From: Paenibacillus sp. LHD-38
Lineage (GTDB): Bacteria; Bacillota; Bacilli; Paenibacillales; Paenibacillaceae
Direction of reading: 5' to 3'
Assembly (NCBI RefSeq): GCF_031157315.1
Contig: NZ_JAVIFU010000022.1
Coordinates: 1-64,000 of the forward strand
Length of the DNA stretch: 64,000 nucleotides
The notes under the pieces were generated by a model, which ran no database searches, had not been told where the DNA came from, and saw only the letters and a program-made list of their open reading frames with translations. Position 1 is the first letter of the stretch. Every line of letters starts with the position of its first letter. The position numbers and the translations under genes were made by a program. Positions 36,723 through 45,209 of the stretch are shown piece after piece.

Positions 36723-38465
36723 ATGTGGATTAAGACCTTGTATCGTGAATGGATCGGCAGATTTATATTTCGGAAGCTGAATATTGGTATTGGCGCAGCC
36801 TTGCTTATCGTATTTTTACTGCTTGGCCTCGTCGTCTACAATAACTTCTACTCGATTCTGGAGAAAAAAGAGCTTGAACTGCTGACCTTTCGCACAGAAA
36901 AGCTAAAAATTCAATTGCTCGATATCATGGAGCGGTTCAAATATGATTCTATGAGCCTCTATCAGAATAGCAACATGCAGACCAGTGTGTACGAGTTGTT
37001 CCTCCCTGAAAATATTCCTGCGAATAGGGAAGACAGGAAAGCGATAACCGAACTAAATTATATTAAAAACGTGATGACGCATATGCTTTCCCGTAACCCT
37101 TATACTTCTGCGGTTATGATGTACCGTCTGCAGGATGAGCGACTGTTTGTTGAATCGCAGCAGCAAAAGTATCGCGTCAATCCCTCGTATCCGTATAAGC
37201 AGTTTTTCGAATCGTTCCCAAAAACTTATCAGCATCCCTATTTCGGAAGTTCCGAACAGCTGCTGGCACCCGCTGACCGTATGCTATATATCGTCAATCC
37301 AATCTATAATCCAACGAGCATTCATCCCGAGCAGGTGTACGGTTATCATCTCGTTACCTTGAATACACTCACCATGACGAATGAGTTCGATTCCCAAAGC
37401 TCGGACTACAGACTTATCATTAAGCAGAAGGACGCAATGCTGCTGGATAGCAGGCCGGATGGACAATCCGACTGGAACGTATCCGATGATCTAATCTCGC
37501 GGCTCACCATTGATCAATACCAAATCGAGATTTTAGGCATCAGCTACAAATCCAATTTGCAAAGCAAGCTATCGGACATCGCGGTCCGCATACTCTTCAT
37601 ACTTGGCCTAAGCTGGCTCGTATGCATTATTATTATTCATCTTATTCAGCGGTTTATCGTTGGGCGGTTTAACCAGATGAGCAAACACTTCAAGAAGGTC
37701 CAGCGTAACCCTTTCACCCAGTTGATGCCCGTAAACGGTGAGGATGAAATCAGCGATCTGATGCTTCGCTTCAACCGGATGACGCAAGAGCTGCAAAATC
37801 ATATCAGTCAGGTGTACATAGCCGAAATTCGGGAGCGCAATGCCGAGTTTATTGCTTTAAAAACCCAGATTCATCCTCATTTTCTATACAATACATTGGA
37901 GTCCCTGCGCATGCAGGCTGTTATTAGTGAGCAGCCCTTTCTGGCGGAGAAGCTCTACCATCTTGGCCGGCTGTATCGCTGGATGCTCCAGCCCACTGAC
38001 GACCTCATCTCGGTGCAGGAGGAGCTGGCGCATACCACCTACTACTTAGAGCTGCTTATGCTTGGCAAGTCCAACCGAATCGAACTGCGGGTGATCTCTG
38101 AGCTCAATCTGGAAAACTGCTTCATGCTCAAGTTCACTCTGCAGCCTGTCATTGAGAACGCGATCCAGCATGGCCAGCTGGAGCAATATGATAATCCTGT
38201 TATTACAGTAACGATTAAGAGAGAGTCCCATCTGCTCTTTATCGAAATCCATAACAACGGCAAAAATATTTCTGCAGAGGAGCATAGCCGTTTGCAGCAT
38301 TTGCTGCAAACCGCAAATACATTCCCCGAGCAGCATCTGGGACTTAAAAATATTCACGAGCGCATCAAGCATTATTACGGCAATGAGTACGGCTTGTCTC
38401 TGCCCGAGAACCCATCCGAGACTCAACCCTTTCAGTTGACCATGATATTCCCATATAAACGTTAG
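36723..38465 (+). CDS. Sensor histidine kinase, YesM family (second)
   Basis: The 580-residue product starts at 36723 (MWIKTLYREW) because AAAGGAG lies 8 nt upstream; an in-frame ATG 51 nt earlier has no RBS. TM1 lies at about 22-42, the extracellular sensor runs to about 280, and TM2 is ILFILGLSWLVCIIIIHLIQ. A HAMP domain, the His_kinase motif QIHPHFLYNTLE (phospho-acceptor His386) and HATPase_c follow (LQPVIENAIQHG; HLGLKNIHERI). The response regulator gene follows after 24 nt. Its probable target is the divergent importer B operon. Confidence 0.93.
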   Translation: MWIKTLYREWIGRFIFRKLNIGIGAALLIVFLLLGLVVYNNFYSILEKKELELLTFRTEKLKIQLLDIMERFKYDSMSLYQNSNMQTSVYELFLPENIPANREDRKAITELNYIKNVMTHMLSRNPYTSAVMMYRLQDERLFVESQQQKYRVNPSYPYKQFFESFPKTYQHPYFGSSEQLLAPADRMLYIVNPIYNPTSIHPEQVYGYHLVTLNTLTMTNEFDSQSSDYRLIIKQKDAMLLDSRPDGQSDWNVSDDLISRLTIDQYQIEILGISYKSNLQSKLSDIAVRILFILGLSWLVCIIIIHLIQRFIVGRFNQMSKHFKKVQRNPFTQLMPVNGEDEISDLMLRFNRMTQELQNHISQVYIAEIRERNAEFIALKTQIHPHFLYNTLESLRMQAVISEQPFLAEKLYHLGRLYRWMLQPTDDLISVQEELAHTTYYLELLMLGKSNRIELRVISELNLENCFMLKFTLQPVIENAIQHGQLEQYDNPVITVTIKRESHLLFIEIHNNGKNISAEEHSRLQHLLQTANTFPEQHLGLKNIHERIKHYYGNEYGLSLPENPSETQPFQLTMIFPYKR

Positions 38466-38489
38466 CCAGCTTTCTTGAGGAGGTTTTAT

Positions 38490-39737
38490 ATGACAAGTCT
38501 ATTAATTGTCGATGACGATCAATATATTAGAGAAGGCTTGAAGCGGTTAATTAATTGGAAAGCGCTTAATATTACCCGATTATCCGAGGCAGAGGGCGCT
38601 TATGAAGCGCTGGAGCTTATGGAGGCGTATAAGGCACATATTGTGCTTACAGACATTCGTATGCCCAAGGGGGACGGGCTGCATCTGATAGAGCAGATCA
38701 GGCTAAGAAACTGGAATACCTCAATCGTTGTTCTAAGCGGGTACAATGAATATGCTTATGTGCGGCAGGCAATGAAACATCAAGTCGAAGATTATTTGCT
38801 CAAGCCTATTGATGCCTCAGAGCTTACTGAAATTATAGCGTCCTGCACCGAGCGCTTCCAGGGGCAATATATAGCCGAGCAAATGCAGCGGGAATCGTTT
38901 CAATTGTTGAAAAATAATATATTGCTTCGCTGGGTGCAAAACCGGATTCAGTATGATCAGCTGCGTGAGAAGCTGAAATTTCTGCAATTGCCTCTGCTAA
39001 TGAATGAACGATACCAAATTTGTATCATTGATTGGCGTGATCGACGGGAAGGCGAGCTGACCCGGAATGAGGAACAATATCGCTCATTTGCTATCCTCAA
39101 TAGTGTGGAAGAGGTGCTGCAGGAAAGCGGCCGTGGAATTGCCTTTCTAAATGAGCATAGGCAAATTATTGTGCTGTTCACAGACGAGGGCAATGATGCC
39201 GACTGCTTCAGCGCAAGTAATCATAACTGGATGACTGACCTTTCCAAGCGGTATGGCGAGATCCTGAAAACACCATGGGTCAATTACTTTGGGAAGGTCA
39301 CCTGCATGCCTCGCCTGCTGCATGAATCGTATAGCGAAGCGCTGGGGCTGTGCAATAATAATGTGCTGCTTGATACAGACCAGGAAATTGACCTGATCTC
39401 ACAGAACCCGATAACCAGACAGGTTGAGCGGTATGTACAGAAAAACTATAGCGAGGAGCTATCCTTGCAGCTGCTATCGCTGCATTTCAATGTAAACAAC
39501 GTCTATCTGGGAAGATTGTTCAAGAAGGAAACAGGACAATCCTTCAACGATTATCTCAACCGTATCAGACTAAACCATGCCAAGAAGATGCTGGCCGTTA
39601 CAGCATTAAAGGCATCGGAAATCGCTACGGCCGTCGGATTCCTTGACCCTAATTATTTCTTTCGCAAATTCAAGCTGGTGCACGACATCTCCCCCTCCGA
39701 CTATCGACTATCTGTTAACAACCATACGGAGCAGTAG
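38490..39737 (+). CDS. Response regulator with AraC-type DNA-binding domain, YesN family (second)
   Basis: The 415-residue product starts at ATG 38490, with GGAGG 6 nt upstream; the frame also opens 15 nt earlier at a TTG inside the RBS. The receiver domain shows VDDDQ near residue 9, phospho-acceptor Asp55 in IVLTDIRMP and YLLKP. The C-terminal 100 residues are an AraC double HTH (LSLHFNVNNVYLGRLFK; DPNYFFRKFK). It is shorter than the YesN protein at 9097 because its central linker is shorter. It is a partner of the kinase just upstream. Confidence 0.92.
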   Translation: MTSLLIVDDDQYIREGLKRLINWKALNITRLSEAEGAYEALELMEAYKAHIVLTDIRMPKGDGLHLIEQIRLRNWNTSIVVLSGYNEYAYVRQAMKHQVEDYLLKPIDASELTEIIASCTERFQGQYIAEQMQRESFQLLKNNILLRWVQNRIQYDQLREKLKFLQLPLLMNERYQICIIDWRDRREGELTRNEEQYRSFAILNSVEEVLQESGRGIAFLNEHRQIIVLFTDEGNDADCFSASNHNWMTDLSKRYGEILKTPWVNYFGKVTCMPRLLHESYSEALGLCNNNVLLDTDQEIDLISQNPITRQVERYVQKNYSEELSLQLLSLHFNVNNVYLGRLFKKETGQSFNDYLNRIRLNHAKKMLAVTALKASEIATAVGFLDPNYFFRKFKLVHDISPSDYRLSVNNHTEQ

Positions 39738-39747
39738 TTATATAGAA

Positions 39748-39777
39748 AGTCACGATGACATCTACATCATCGTGACT
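39748..39777 (+). terminator. Perfect hairpin downstream of yesN-like gene
   Basis: AGTCACGATGA (39748-39758) pairs perfectly with TCATCGTGACT (39767-39777), 10 nt after the stop. No U-run follows directly; a TTTTTT stretch lies 20 nt further on. Probable transcript 3' end. Confidence 0.55.
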
Positions 39778-39828
39778 GAATTCAGCGGTTCCACACTTTT
39801 TTATTACTGAACATTAGCGGCGCTTCTA

Positions 39829-39879
39829 ATAAAAAACAGCGGCCGCCAGGACTTTATTTCAAGTCCCATGCGGTCGCTG
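39829..39879 (-). terminator. Terminator of telA
   Basis: CAGCGGCCGC (39837-39846) pairs with GCGGTCGCTG (39870-39879), with an inner GGACTT/AAGTCC pair. The minus-strand stem runs into TTTTTTATTA. Confidence 0.88.
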
Positions 39880-39902
39880 TACGCTTGTATCTATGTGTCT
39901 TC

Positions 39903-40997
39903 TTATTCCAAAAAGCCCTTGGCCACCGATGCCGGCAGCTCTGTCTGGCTAGCTCCAGATCCGGCTTGAATACCTAGGCGCTGGCCAACCTTTTGATTGA
40001 TTTGGGTCATCTTCTCCGTTTGCTGGGAAACGGTTTGAATGATCTGGCGGTTGGAGTTCTCATACTTGTCCATCGCCGAGAATAGATCAGACATCGCGCG
40101 CTCTACAAGCTCCATGCTCATAGCCGGCTTAGTCAACGCTTGGTTCGCTTTCTCGCTTGTCTCGTTCAAGAGACGAGCATTCTCGGCAAATTGGTTGCCA
40201 AGCATCTCATTCGTGGAATTGACCGCTTCGATCGCTTTCATCTGATCGTCAATCGCGCTGGCAATCAATACCGATACCGACATCAAATGCTGTGTTTTAT
40301 CAATCGAGCTGTCGAGCGCGTCCATCAGCTTATCATTCGTGTCATTAATAATATCGGTTGCCGCAATGGCCTGCTGATAAAGCATGATCATTTCCGTGTA
40401 TGTCTGCAGCTTCGTAACAACCTTCCGCAGCCCGCGCTCCAAATAGGTTTTCCGGTGCTCGTTTTCCGGTTTTGCAATCTCATCCTCGAACATTTTTTTG
40501 AGACGGTTGCCGTATTCGACAAGCAGCTGGAGGTCATAGACGTTGTCTAGGCTGCTGCGCTTCAGGTTTCTCATATGCACGACGTTCTCTTCGAGATTGT
40601 CACGGCCGTCGCGCAATGATTTCACGATCACCTGCACGTTCGACTTGGCTGACTGGTACTTATAAATGTAAGCCTTCATCGGCGCCTTGCGCAGCAGCTT
40701 CTGCACGAGCGTAAGCTGTTTGCTTCGGCTCAAATCCTCAACCTCGCTGCGCAGCTTGAGCATATTGTTCGCAACCTCAGAGCGCTTCCCTGACATCAGA
40801 TCCGACAACGGCCGCTCCAGCATCGTTAGTGTCTGCCCCGAGCGCTCTAGCGTCTTTTGGCCTTTTTTCGTAATTTCATCCATCAGCGTGTCCAGATGCA
40901 TCGCATCCGTTGTCGCTACCTTCTGCATCGTGACTTGCACTTCTTGCTCCAGCTTCTGGAGATCTTCATTTTTCAATTGCACGAGTTGTTGTGACAT
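39903..40997 (-). CDS. telA: Toxic anion resistance protein TelA/KlaA family
   Basis: This 364-residue soluble, almost fully helical protein has long coiled-coil-like segments throughout, as in TelA/YaaN proteins. Family-typical segments include VQVIVKSLRDGRDNLEENV and QAIAATDIINDTNDKLMDAL. It is linked to tellurite and other toxic-anion tolerance, but its biochemical role is unknown. It lies 18 nt after the xpaC-like gene, the same pair as xpaC-yaaN in B. subtilis. Confidence 0.9.
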   Translation of the reverse strand: MSQQLVQLKNEDLQKLEQEVQVTMQKVATTDAMHLDTLMDEITKKGQKTLERSGQTLTMLERPLSDLMSGKRSEVANNMLKLRSEVEDLSRSKQLTLVQKLLRKAPMKAYIYKYQSAKSNVQVIVKSLRDGRDNLEENVVHMRNLKRSSLDNVYDLQLLVEYGNRLKKMFEDEIAKPENEHRKTYLERGLRKVVTKLQTYTEMIMLYQQAIAATDIINDTNDKLMDALDSSIDKTQHLMSVSVLIASAIDDQMKAIEAVNSTNEMLGNQFAENARLLNETSEKANQALTKPAMSMELVERAMSDLFSAMDKYENSNRQIIQTVSQQTEKMTQINQKVGQRLGIQAGSGASQTELPASVAKGFLE

Positions 40998-41015
40998 GGC
41001 TAGTTTCCCCCTTCA

Positions 41016-41714
41016 TTAGTCGGTAAGACGATAACGTTGTTGTATTAATTCAGCCTTCGTACGCAGCTCCATCAGGTCCTTCTGTTCAATCGTTTTCGTA
41101 TAAAAGGTAAGCTTCGAATCGACGTCCTTAATGCCATCCAGCAAAAGCCGCCTGTTCTGGCGTTTCGCTTCGCCGCTTAGCCGCAGAAAGGGATTAATGG
41201 TCGAGTTCAGATCCTTCCTCACCAGCCGAACGATATTGTGATTAATGCTGGCATCGCCCAGCTCGACTAAATCCGGAATTAACCGATTTAGGCGCGAGAG
41301 CAAAGCAAGTGCTTTCTGCACGATCTCATCGTCTAAATTGTTTTGCTTGCCTTCGAGTAAAATCATATCTTCAATAATACCGATGTATTCTAGCGCAGAA
41401 GCCAGCTCCGGATCTAATATCGGCTGCGTGCTGGAAGCTGCTGGAACAGCTTGTACAGCCTGCGGCGCTTGTGCTGGTGCTGTGGAACCTGCGCCTTGCT
41501 GTTGGATTGGCGTGTTTTGCGGTCTGTGCTGAAGCTCAGGCTCGCGGGTTGGATCGTTGATTTCTTTCCTGCCGCGCTGCCTTAATGACAGTGCGACTAA
41601 CAAACCGACAGCGGGTATGGCAATCGCTATATAGGGAGAAGTAACCCAATAAACAACAAGTCCGACTGCATAGCTGCCGACCGCGATGCCTAAGGTTTTT
41701 TTCATACCACTCAT
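41016..41714 (-). CDS. xpaC: XpaC family protein (5-bromo-4-chloroindolyl phosphate hydrolysis)
   Basis: The 232-residue product has two adjacent hydrophobic segments at about 8-46 (GIAVGSYAVGLVVYWV; YIAIAIPAVGLLVALSL), a Pro/Gln/Ala-rich linker and a helical cytoplasmic C-terminal domain. GGAGGTGCAGCA precedes the ATG. The name comes from a B. subtilis screening phenotype rather than a proven activity. It is cotranscribed with telA, suggesting a joint membrane-stress role. Confidence 0.82.
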   Translation of the reverse strand: MSGMKKTLGIAVGSYAVGLVVYWVTSPYIAIAIPAVGLLVALSLRQRGRKEINDPTREPELQHRPQNTPIQQQGAGSTAPAQAPQAVQAVPAASSTQPILDPELASALEYIGIIEDMILLEGKQNNLDDEIVQKALALLSRLNRLIPDLVELGDASINHNIVRLVRKDLNSTINPFLRLSGEAKRQNRRLLLDGIKDVDSKLTFYTKTIEQKDLMELRTKAELIQQRYRLTD

Positions 41715-41841
41715 TGCTGCACCTCCATGTTAAGCTTTCATAGTACGATGTTTATACGCGTTGGCTTTATCTAATTATCTCGTTTTTGGTACATAGAAGT
41801 CAATTTTTAAAATAGACCATCCGTTATCGTTTCATGCTGGT

Positions 41842-42429
41842 TTATAACCATTCTCCCTCCGATATTTTAGAATGATCTCCTGCTATTAATAACGAGGCTT
41901 TCTTGGCTACTTCCTCTTTATCAAACGTTGTATACCCAGAAGCCCATAAATATCCAGCCTCGTGTATGATATTGGCATAAATAGATACGTAAAAACTTTT
42001 CTCTGAATCGGATAATATGTTATCTAAACTTCTCAGCAAATAATTTTTTAACTCCATTAACATTTTTTCTTTCAATTGCGGTGCAAGGCTTAAGTAGCTG
42101 CGGCGACATTGAATATTCGGTTGTTGATGAAAATCACATACAGCTAGAACGAGTTGAACGATATTGTTCTGATCGAACTTTACCACTCCTAATGTGCGTT
42201 TTTCAATCACAGCAGCTGCTGAATCATTAATAATGTAATCCAACAATTCGTACTTGTCATTGAAATGTGCATAAAAAGTAGCACGATTCACCTGTGCTCC
42301 ATTTGTTATATCTGCTATTGATATTTTGTCGAAATCCTTTTCATTCACTAAGTTAACAAAGGCATTAATCAAAAACTGCTTAGTCGGTGTCATTCGTATA
42401 TTCCTTACTTTTGTTCCCAATTTCTTCAT
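41842..42429 (-). CDS. TetR/AcrR family transcriptional regulator
   Basis: In this 195-residue regulator the N-terminal HTH reads TKQFLINAFVNLVNEKDFDKI, then ITNGAQVNRATFYAHFNDKYELLDYI, the classic TetR helix-turn-helix of the YfiR/DhaS-like subgroup. The start at 42429 (MKKLGTKVRN) keeps the full HTH; AGGTGGG is close in front. The ligand domain is divergent. It faces the SDR gene across a 142-bp region with two palindromes, so it probably represses both genes. Confidence 0.85.
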   Translation of the reverse strand: MKKLGTKVRNIRMTPTKQFLINAFVNLVNEKDFDKISIADITNGAQVNRATFYAHFNDKYELLDYIINDSAAAVIEKRTLGVVKFDQNNIVQLVLAVCDFHQQPNIQCRRSYLSLAPQLKEKMLMELKNYLLRSLDNILSDSEKSFYVSIYANIIHEAGYLWASGYTTFDKEEVAKKASLLIAGDHSKISEGEWL

Positions 42430-42452
42430 CCCACCTGACAATTTTTCAATAT

Positions 42453-42468
42453 TGTTGCTATAGCAACA
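42453..42468. promoter_or_regulatory. Perfect palindrome, candidate TetR operator 1
   Basis: TGTTGCTATAGCAACA is a perfect 16-bp palindrome 24 nt upstream of the TetR start, consistent with autoregulation. Its half-site GCAACA resembles the second palindrome at 42518-42541. Confidence 0.6.
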
Positions 42469-42517
42469 TTCGTTCACTATTGTTGGTTGTTCTGTTTCAG
42501 TATTGGTTTTATGCTTA

Positions 42518-42541
42518 TTAAAACAACACGCGTTGCTTTAA
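42518..42541. promoter_or_regulatory. 24-bp palindrome, candidate TetR operator 2 in the SDR promoter
   Basis: TTAAAACAACACGCGTTGCTTTAA matches its own reverse complement at 20 of 24 positions. It sits between a possible -35 (TTATTA, 42515-42520) and -10 (TTAAAA/TAAAAT, about 42538-42544) of the SDR gene. Confidence 0.6.
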
Positions 42542-42571
42542 AATATATCACAAATAAGGAGCAAAATTAAA

Positions 42572-43252
42572 ATGAAAACTATTGCAATCATTGGTGCAGG
42601 ACCTGGGTTAGGATTGTCTCTTGCGAAAAAATTCGGCGAGAACGGATTTAAGGTTGCTGCGATTTCTCGTAACCCCGAGAAACTAGAAATGATCGTGAAC
42701 GAACTAATAAAGCTGAACATTGAAGTGCGGTCTTATGCCGCGGATGTTACTGATTTGACCGCATTAAAACATGCCTTACTGGCTGCTAAACAGGATTTTG
42801 GCCGAATTGATGTACTCGAATTTAGCCCTTATGCGGGATGGACTACTTTCACAAACGTCTTAGAAACAACGCCTGAGAGCATCATGGAACAAGTAAACAG
42901 CTATTTGCTACCTGCGGTTCTTTCTGTAAACGAAGTATTGCCGGACATGCTAAACAATCGCTCAGGCGCGATTTTATTTACAACAGGATTATCTTCCATG
43001 TTCCCGTTGCCTATGGTAGGGAATGGAGGAATCGTAATGTCGGGTATTCGTAACTATGCGACAAACCTGCACAATGAGCTAAAAGAAAAAGGCATATTTG
43101 TAGGGCATCTTTCAATCGGAACTTTCATACAAGCAGGTACAGCAGGCGATCCAGACGTCATTGCAGAAGTTTGGTATAACTTATACGAGGAAAAGAATTG
43201 CTTTGAAGAAACATTCCCAAAAGGGATTGATCCCACTAAACTGTCATCTTAA
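42572..43252 (+). CDS. SDR-fold NAD(P)-binding protein, catalytic Tyr-Lys not visible
   Basis: The 226-residue product has a Rossmann N-terminus IAIIGAGPGLGLSLAKKFG, ADVTD, and the Ser region ILFTTGLSS. About 13 residues further on, where YxxxK is expected, the sequence is VGNGGIVMSGIRNYAT, so the usual catalytic Tyr-Lys pair is absent. It may be an atypical reductase or a non-catalytic NAD(P) sensor. AAGGAG lies 10 nt before ATG. It is divergent from the TetR regulator. Confidence 0.82.
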   Translation: MKTIAIIGAGPGLGLSLAKKFGENGFKVAAISRNPEKLEMIVNELIKLNIEVRSYAADVTDLTALKHALLAAKQDFGRIDVLEFSPYAGWTTFTNVLETTPESIMEQVNSYLLPAVLSVNEVLPDMLNNRSGAILFTTGLSSMFPLPMVGNGGIVMSGIRNYATNLHNELKEKGIFVGHLSIGTFIQAGTAGDPDVIAEVWYNLYEEKNCFEETFPKGIDPTKLSS

Positions 43253-43257
43253 TATTA

Positions 43258-43297
43258 AAGCGATAAGATGGCCATTAAAATGGCTGTCTTATCGCTT
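43258..43297. terminator. Bidirectional terminator between convergent genes
   Basis: AAGCGATAAGA (43258-43268) pairs with TCTTATCGCTT (43287-43297), with inner GGCCATT/AATGGC. The tails are TTCTTTGG on plus and TTTAATATT on minus, between the SDR gene and the convergent SRPBCC gene. Confidence 0.8.
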
Positions 43298-43317
43298 CTT
43301 TGGCATCAATAACGGTC

Positions 43318-43782
43318 CTATGTTAATGGATAGGTAGGTTTATCACGAACGTTCTCTAATATGGATTTGATCTTTTTCAAATCCTTATTGTTGGCCCTCT
43401 TCATCATCAAAGACATAAAAGGAGAAAATAAAAGTGAGAAACCGGCTGGGTTGCCTTTATTTCGTAAGGTCATCCGCGTGGTTTGTCCATCGTTTGATTC
43501 CCAGGTGTACGTCGTCTCCATGGGAAAAGGTCCGTCAGCCGTTCTCATGACAAGCTTTTTTCCCGGTATGTATTCAGCGATTTGATACACATAGGAAAGT
43601 TGTTTTCCAAGAAAGTCTGCTTTAAACGCAATTTTTGAACCCCTCTCGAGCGGCTTTGGTGTCTGCCATTCCGCGGAATTGATATTGACATACCATTCAG
43701 GCGCGTTGACCGGGTTAGCCGCGTATTCCGATACTTTACGAACAGGACAATTTATGATTATCTCAGTTAATACATCTACCAT
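43318..43782 (-). CDS. SRPBCC-fold (polyketide cyclase/START-like) protein
   Basis: This 154-residue single-domain protein has the helix-grip ligand-binding fold: VRKVSEYAANPVNAPEWYVNI at the N-terminus, GSKIAFKADFLG in the middle and a C-terminal amphipathic helix (SLMMKRANNKDLKKIKSIL). The ligand is unknown. It is the most downstream of three SRPBCC genes after an ArsR regulator; a terminator (43801-43832) separates it from the other two. Confidence 0.8.
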   Translation of the reverse strand: MVDVLTEIIINCPVRKVSEYAANPVNAPEWYVNINSAEWQTPKPLERGSKIAFKADFLGKQLSYVYQIAEYIPGKKLVMRTADGPFPMETTYTWESNDGQTTRMTLRNKGNPAGFSLLFSPFMSLMMKRANNKDLKKIKSILENVRDKPTYPLT

Positions 43783-43800
43783 GTCTCCTGCCTCCTATGA

Positions 43801-43832
43801 AAAATAAAAAGCGCGCATAAGAATCGCGCGCC
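43801..43832 (-). terminator. Terminator after second SRPBCC gene
   Basis: GCGCGC (43826-43831) pairs with GCGCGC (43811-43816) around a 9-nt loop; the minus-strand tail is TTTTTATTTTT. Confidence 0.8.
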
Positions 43833-43843
43833 GCTTCAACAAA

Positions 43844-44251
43844 TTAAGCTAATAATTTCTGAATAGGTTCCCAGTAGTTGGTGTGCCATCCGGATGTAAG
43901 ATGCTCGCTTTGCCCCTCCGGGAAACCGGAATGTTCAAATGCCAGCACGGTTTCGGAGCCTTGCTCCTTGAGCTCGAATTTGGCTATGGAGTAAACGCCC
44001 TCCTCCCAATTCGCTACGCGCCATGCTTGTACAATACGTTTGTTAGGTACGAGCTCGATGCTGCGTCCCAAAATCATGCCTCCAAAACAAGAGAACATTC
44101 CGCCTTCTTCTGGGGTAATATCAGTCGGAGCTCCGCCGACTGCCTTACTAAATTGCTCGCTGCTGGTAAGGATTTCGTAAATACGCTCAGGACGAGCCTG
44201 AAACATAATTTCTTGACGAATCACTGCATTCATTAAAGTCATTTGCTTCAT
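43844..44251 (-). CDS. SRPBCC protein, AHSA1 (Aha1-like) family
   Basis: This 135-residue AHSA1-like single-domain protein shows IMFQARPERIYEILTSSEQF at the N-terminus, FSCFGGMILGRSIELVPNKRIVQAWR in the centre and GWHTNYWEPIQKLL at the end, all typical of the family. AAAGGAG lies close before the ATG. It follows the next AHSA1 gene by 37 nt and probably belongs to the arsR operon. The molecular role is unknown; homologues bind hydrophobic ligands or act with toxins or dehalogenation-like chemistry. Confidence 0.85.
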   Translation of the reverse strand: MKQMTLMNAVIRQEIMFQARPERIYEILTSSEQFSKAVGGAPTDITPEEGGMFSCFGGMILGRSIELVPNKRIVQAWRVANWEEGVYSIAKFELKEQGSETVLAFEHSGFPEGQSEHLTSGWHTNYWEPIQKLLA

Positions 44252-44288
44252 AATCTCCTTTGATCCTATTTATAATGTTGATTTTATA

Positions 44289-44744
44289 TTAATGCATAGC
44301 TTGCTCAGACCACGGATCGGCTCCTGGATCTTTGCCCTCTGCTATCGATTGCAAGCGAGGCATGTAGTGAGTCCAGCCTTGTACATGTGAGGCAACTTCC
44401 GCTTCCGGCAGATTGTAGTGCGTCAATACCAGAAGAGTTCCGTTGTCTTTAGGGATTAATCTGAATTCAACGGTACTGGATCCTGGAGGCACCGCCTTCG
44501 ATTTCTCCCAACCCCACGTCAAGACGATTTTCTCGTTAGGAATGATTTCCTTATATTCGCCCATCGCAATGTCACTTCCGTTAACATCAATGCGATATTT
44601 TCCGCCGATACTTGGATCGAGCAATACTTGACGCCCCATCCATCGAACTAATTTATCAGGATCGGTAAAAAACGAGAACAATGTCTCCGGGCGGCATTCG
44701 ATAAATATCTCTTTCTTAATTGTGTCACTGCTGTTCATTGTCAT
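44289..44744 (-). CDS. SRPBCC protein, AHSA1 family
   Basis: This 151-residue AHSA1-like protein has IFIECRPETLFSFFTDPDKLVRWMG, then GEYKEIIPNEKIVLTWGW and HVQGWTHYMPRLQSIAEG. AAGGAG lies 5 nt before ATG. Its start lies 20 nt inside the arsR stop, so it is translationally coupled to the regulator. ArsR + AHSA1 pairs are common in Bacilli and are usually co-repressed. Confidence 0.88.
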   Translation of the reverse strand: MTMNSSDTIKKEIFIECRPETLFSFFTDPDKLVRWMGRQVLLDPSIGGKYRIDVNGSDIAMGEYKEIIPNEKIVLTWGWEKSKAVPPGSSTVEFRLIPKDNGTLLVLTHYNLPEAEVASHVQGWTHYMPRLQSIAEGKDPGADPWSEQAMH

Positions 44745-45051
44745 GTTTTCTCCTTTCCTCTTCTTCCGCGGCTTCCTTCAAGCGCAGCAAGCTGTCATCC
44801 CAGAAGCTCTCGATGTACTGCATCAATTCGGCGAACCCTTCCCTCCTAATGCCATAAAATCGTTTGGTCCCGGCTCGCCTCACAACGACGAGTCCCGCTT
44901 CTTCTAAAACTTTAAGATGCTGCGATATAGCAGGTGCTGAAATGTCAAAATGCGACGCAATGGCGCTCGAGGTCAGTTCCCCGTCACGAACGAGATGTAA
45001 AATATCTCTGCGCCTAGGTTCCGTTATCGCTTGAATGGCTTTATCGATCAT
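44725..45051 (-). CDS. ArsR-family (SdpR-like) autorepressor
   Basis: This 108-residue winged-helix regulator has AITEPRRRDILHLVRDGELT followed by ASHFDISAPAISQHLKVLEEAGLV as the recognition region, and RRAGTKRFYGI as the wing. No cysteine metal sites are seen, so it is of the SdpR rather than the arsenic-sensing type. A strong promoter overlaps an inverted repeat directly upstream, and the start codon lies only 6 nt after the -10 box, so the mRNA is probably leaderless. It is coupled to the AHSA1 gene. Confidence 0.9.
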   Translation of the reverse strand: MIDKAIQAITEPRRRDILHLVRDGELTSSAIASHFDISAPAISQHLKVLEEAGLVVVRRAGTKRFYGIRREGFAELMQYIESFWDDSLLRLKEAAEEEERRKHDNEQQ

Positions 45052-45057
45052 GATATT

Positions 45058-45086
45058 AATTTAGCACTTACTTAATTAAGTGTCAA
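45058..45086 (-). promoter_or_regulatory. Promoter of arsR, overlapping an operator and the start codon
   Basis: -35 TTGACA (45086-45081), a 17-nt spacer and -10 TAAATT (45063-45058) are followed by AATATC and then ATG (45051-45049). Transcription would begin at or within 2 nt of the start codon. Confidence 0.75.
45065..45082. promoter_or_regulatory. Inverted repeat in arsR promoter, candidate autoregulatory operator
   Basis: CACTTA-N6-TAAGTG fills the spacer between -35 and -10, the usual place for an ArsR-family operator. Its centre, CTTAATTAAG (45071-45080), is itself a palindrome. Confidence 0.65.
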
Positions 45087-45209
45087 CTTAAATTAAAATT
45101 ACCAAATGAGCTCATCGGATATATTCTCACCTGAGGCATCTAAACTAATCCGTGTCTTTTTGTGATATTCTGTAGGGGTAAAGATAAAGAAAAGCAAAGG
45201 AGCAAAAAT

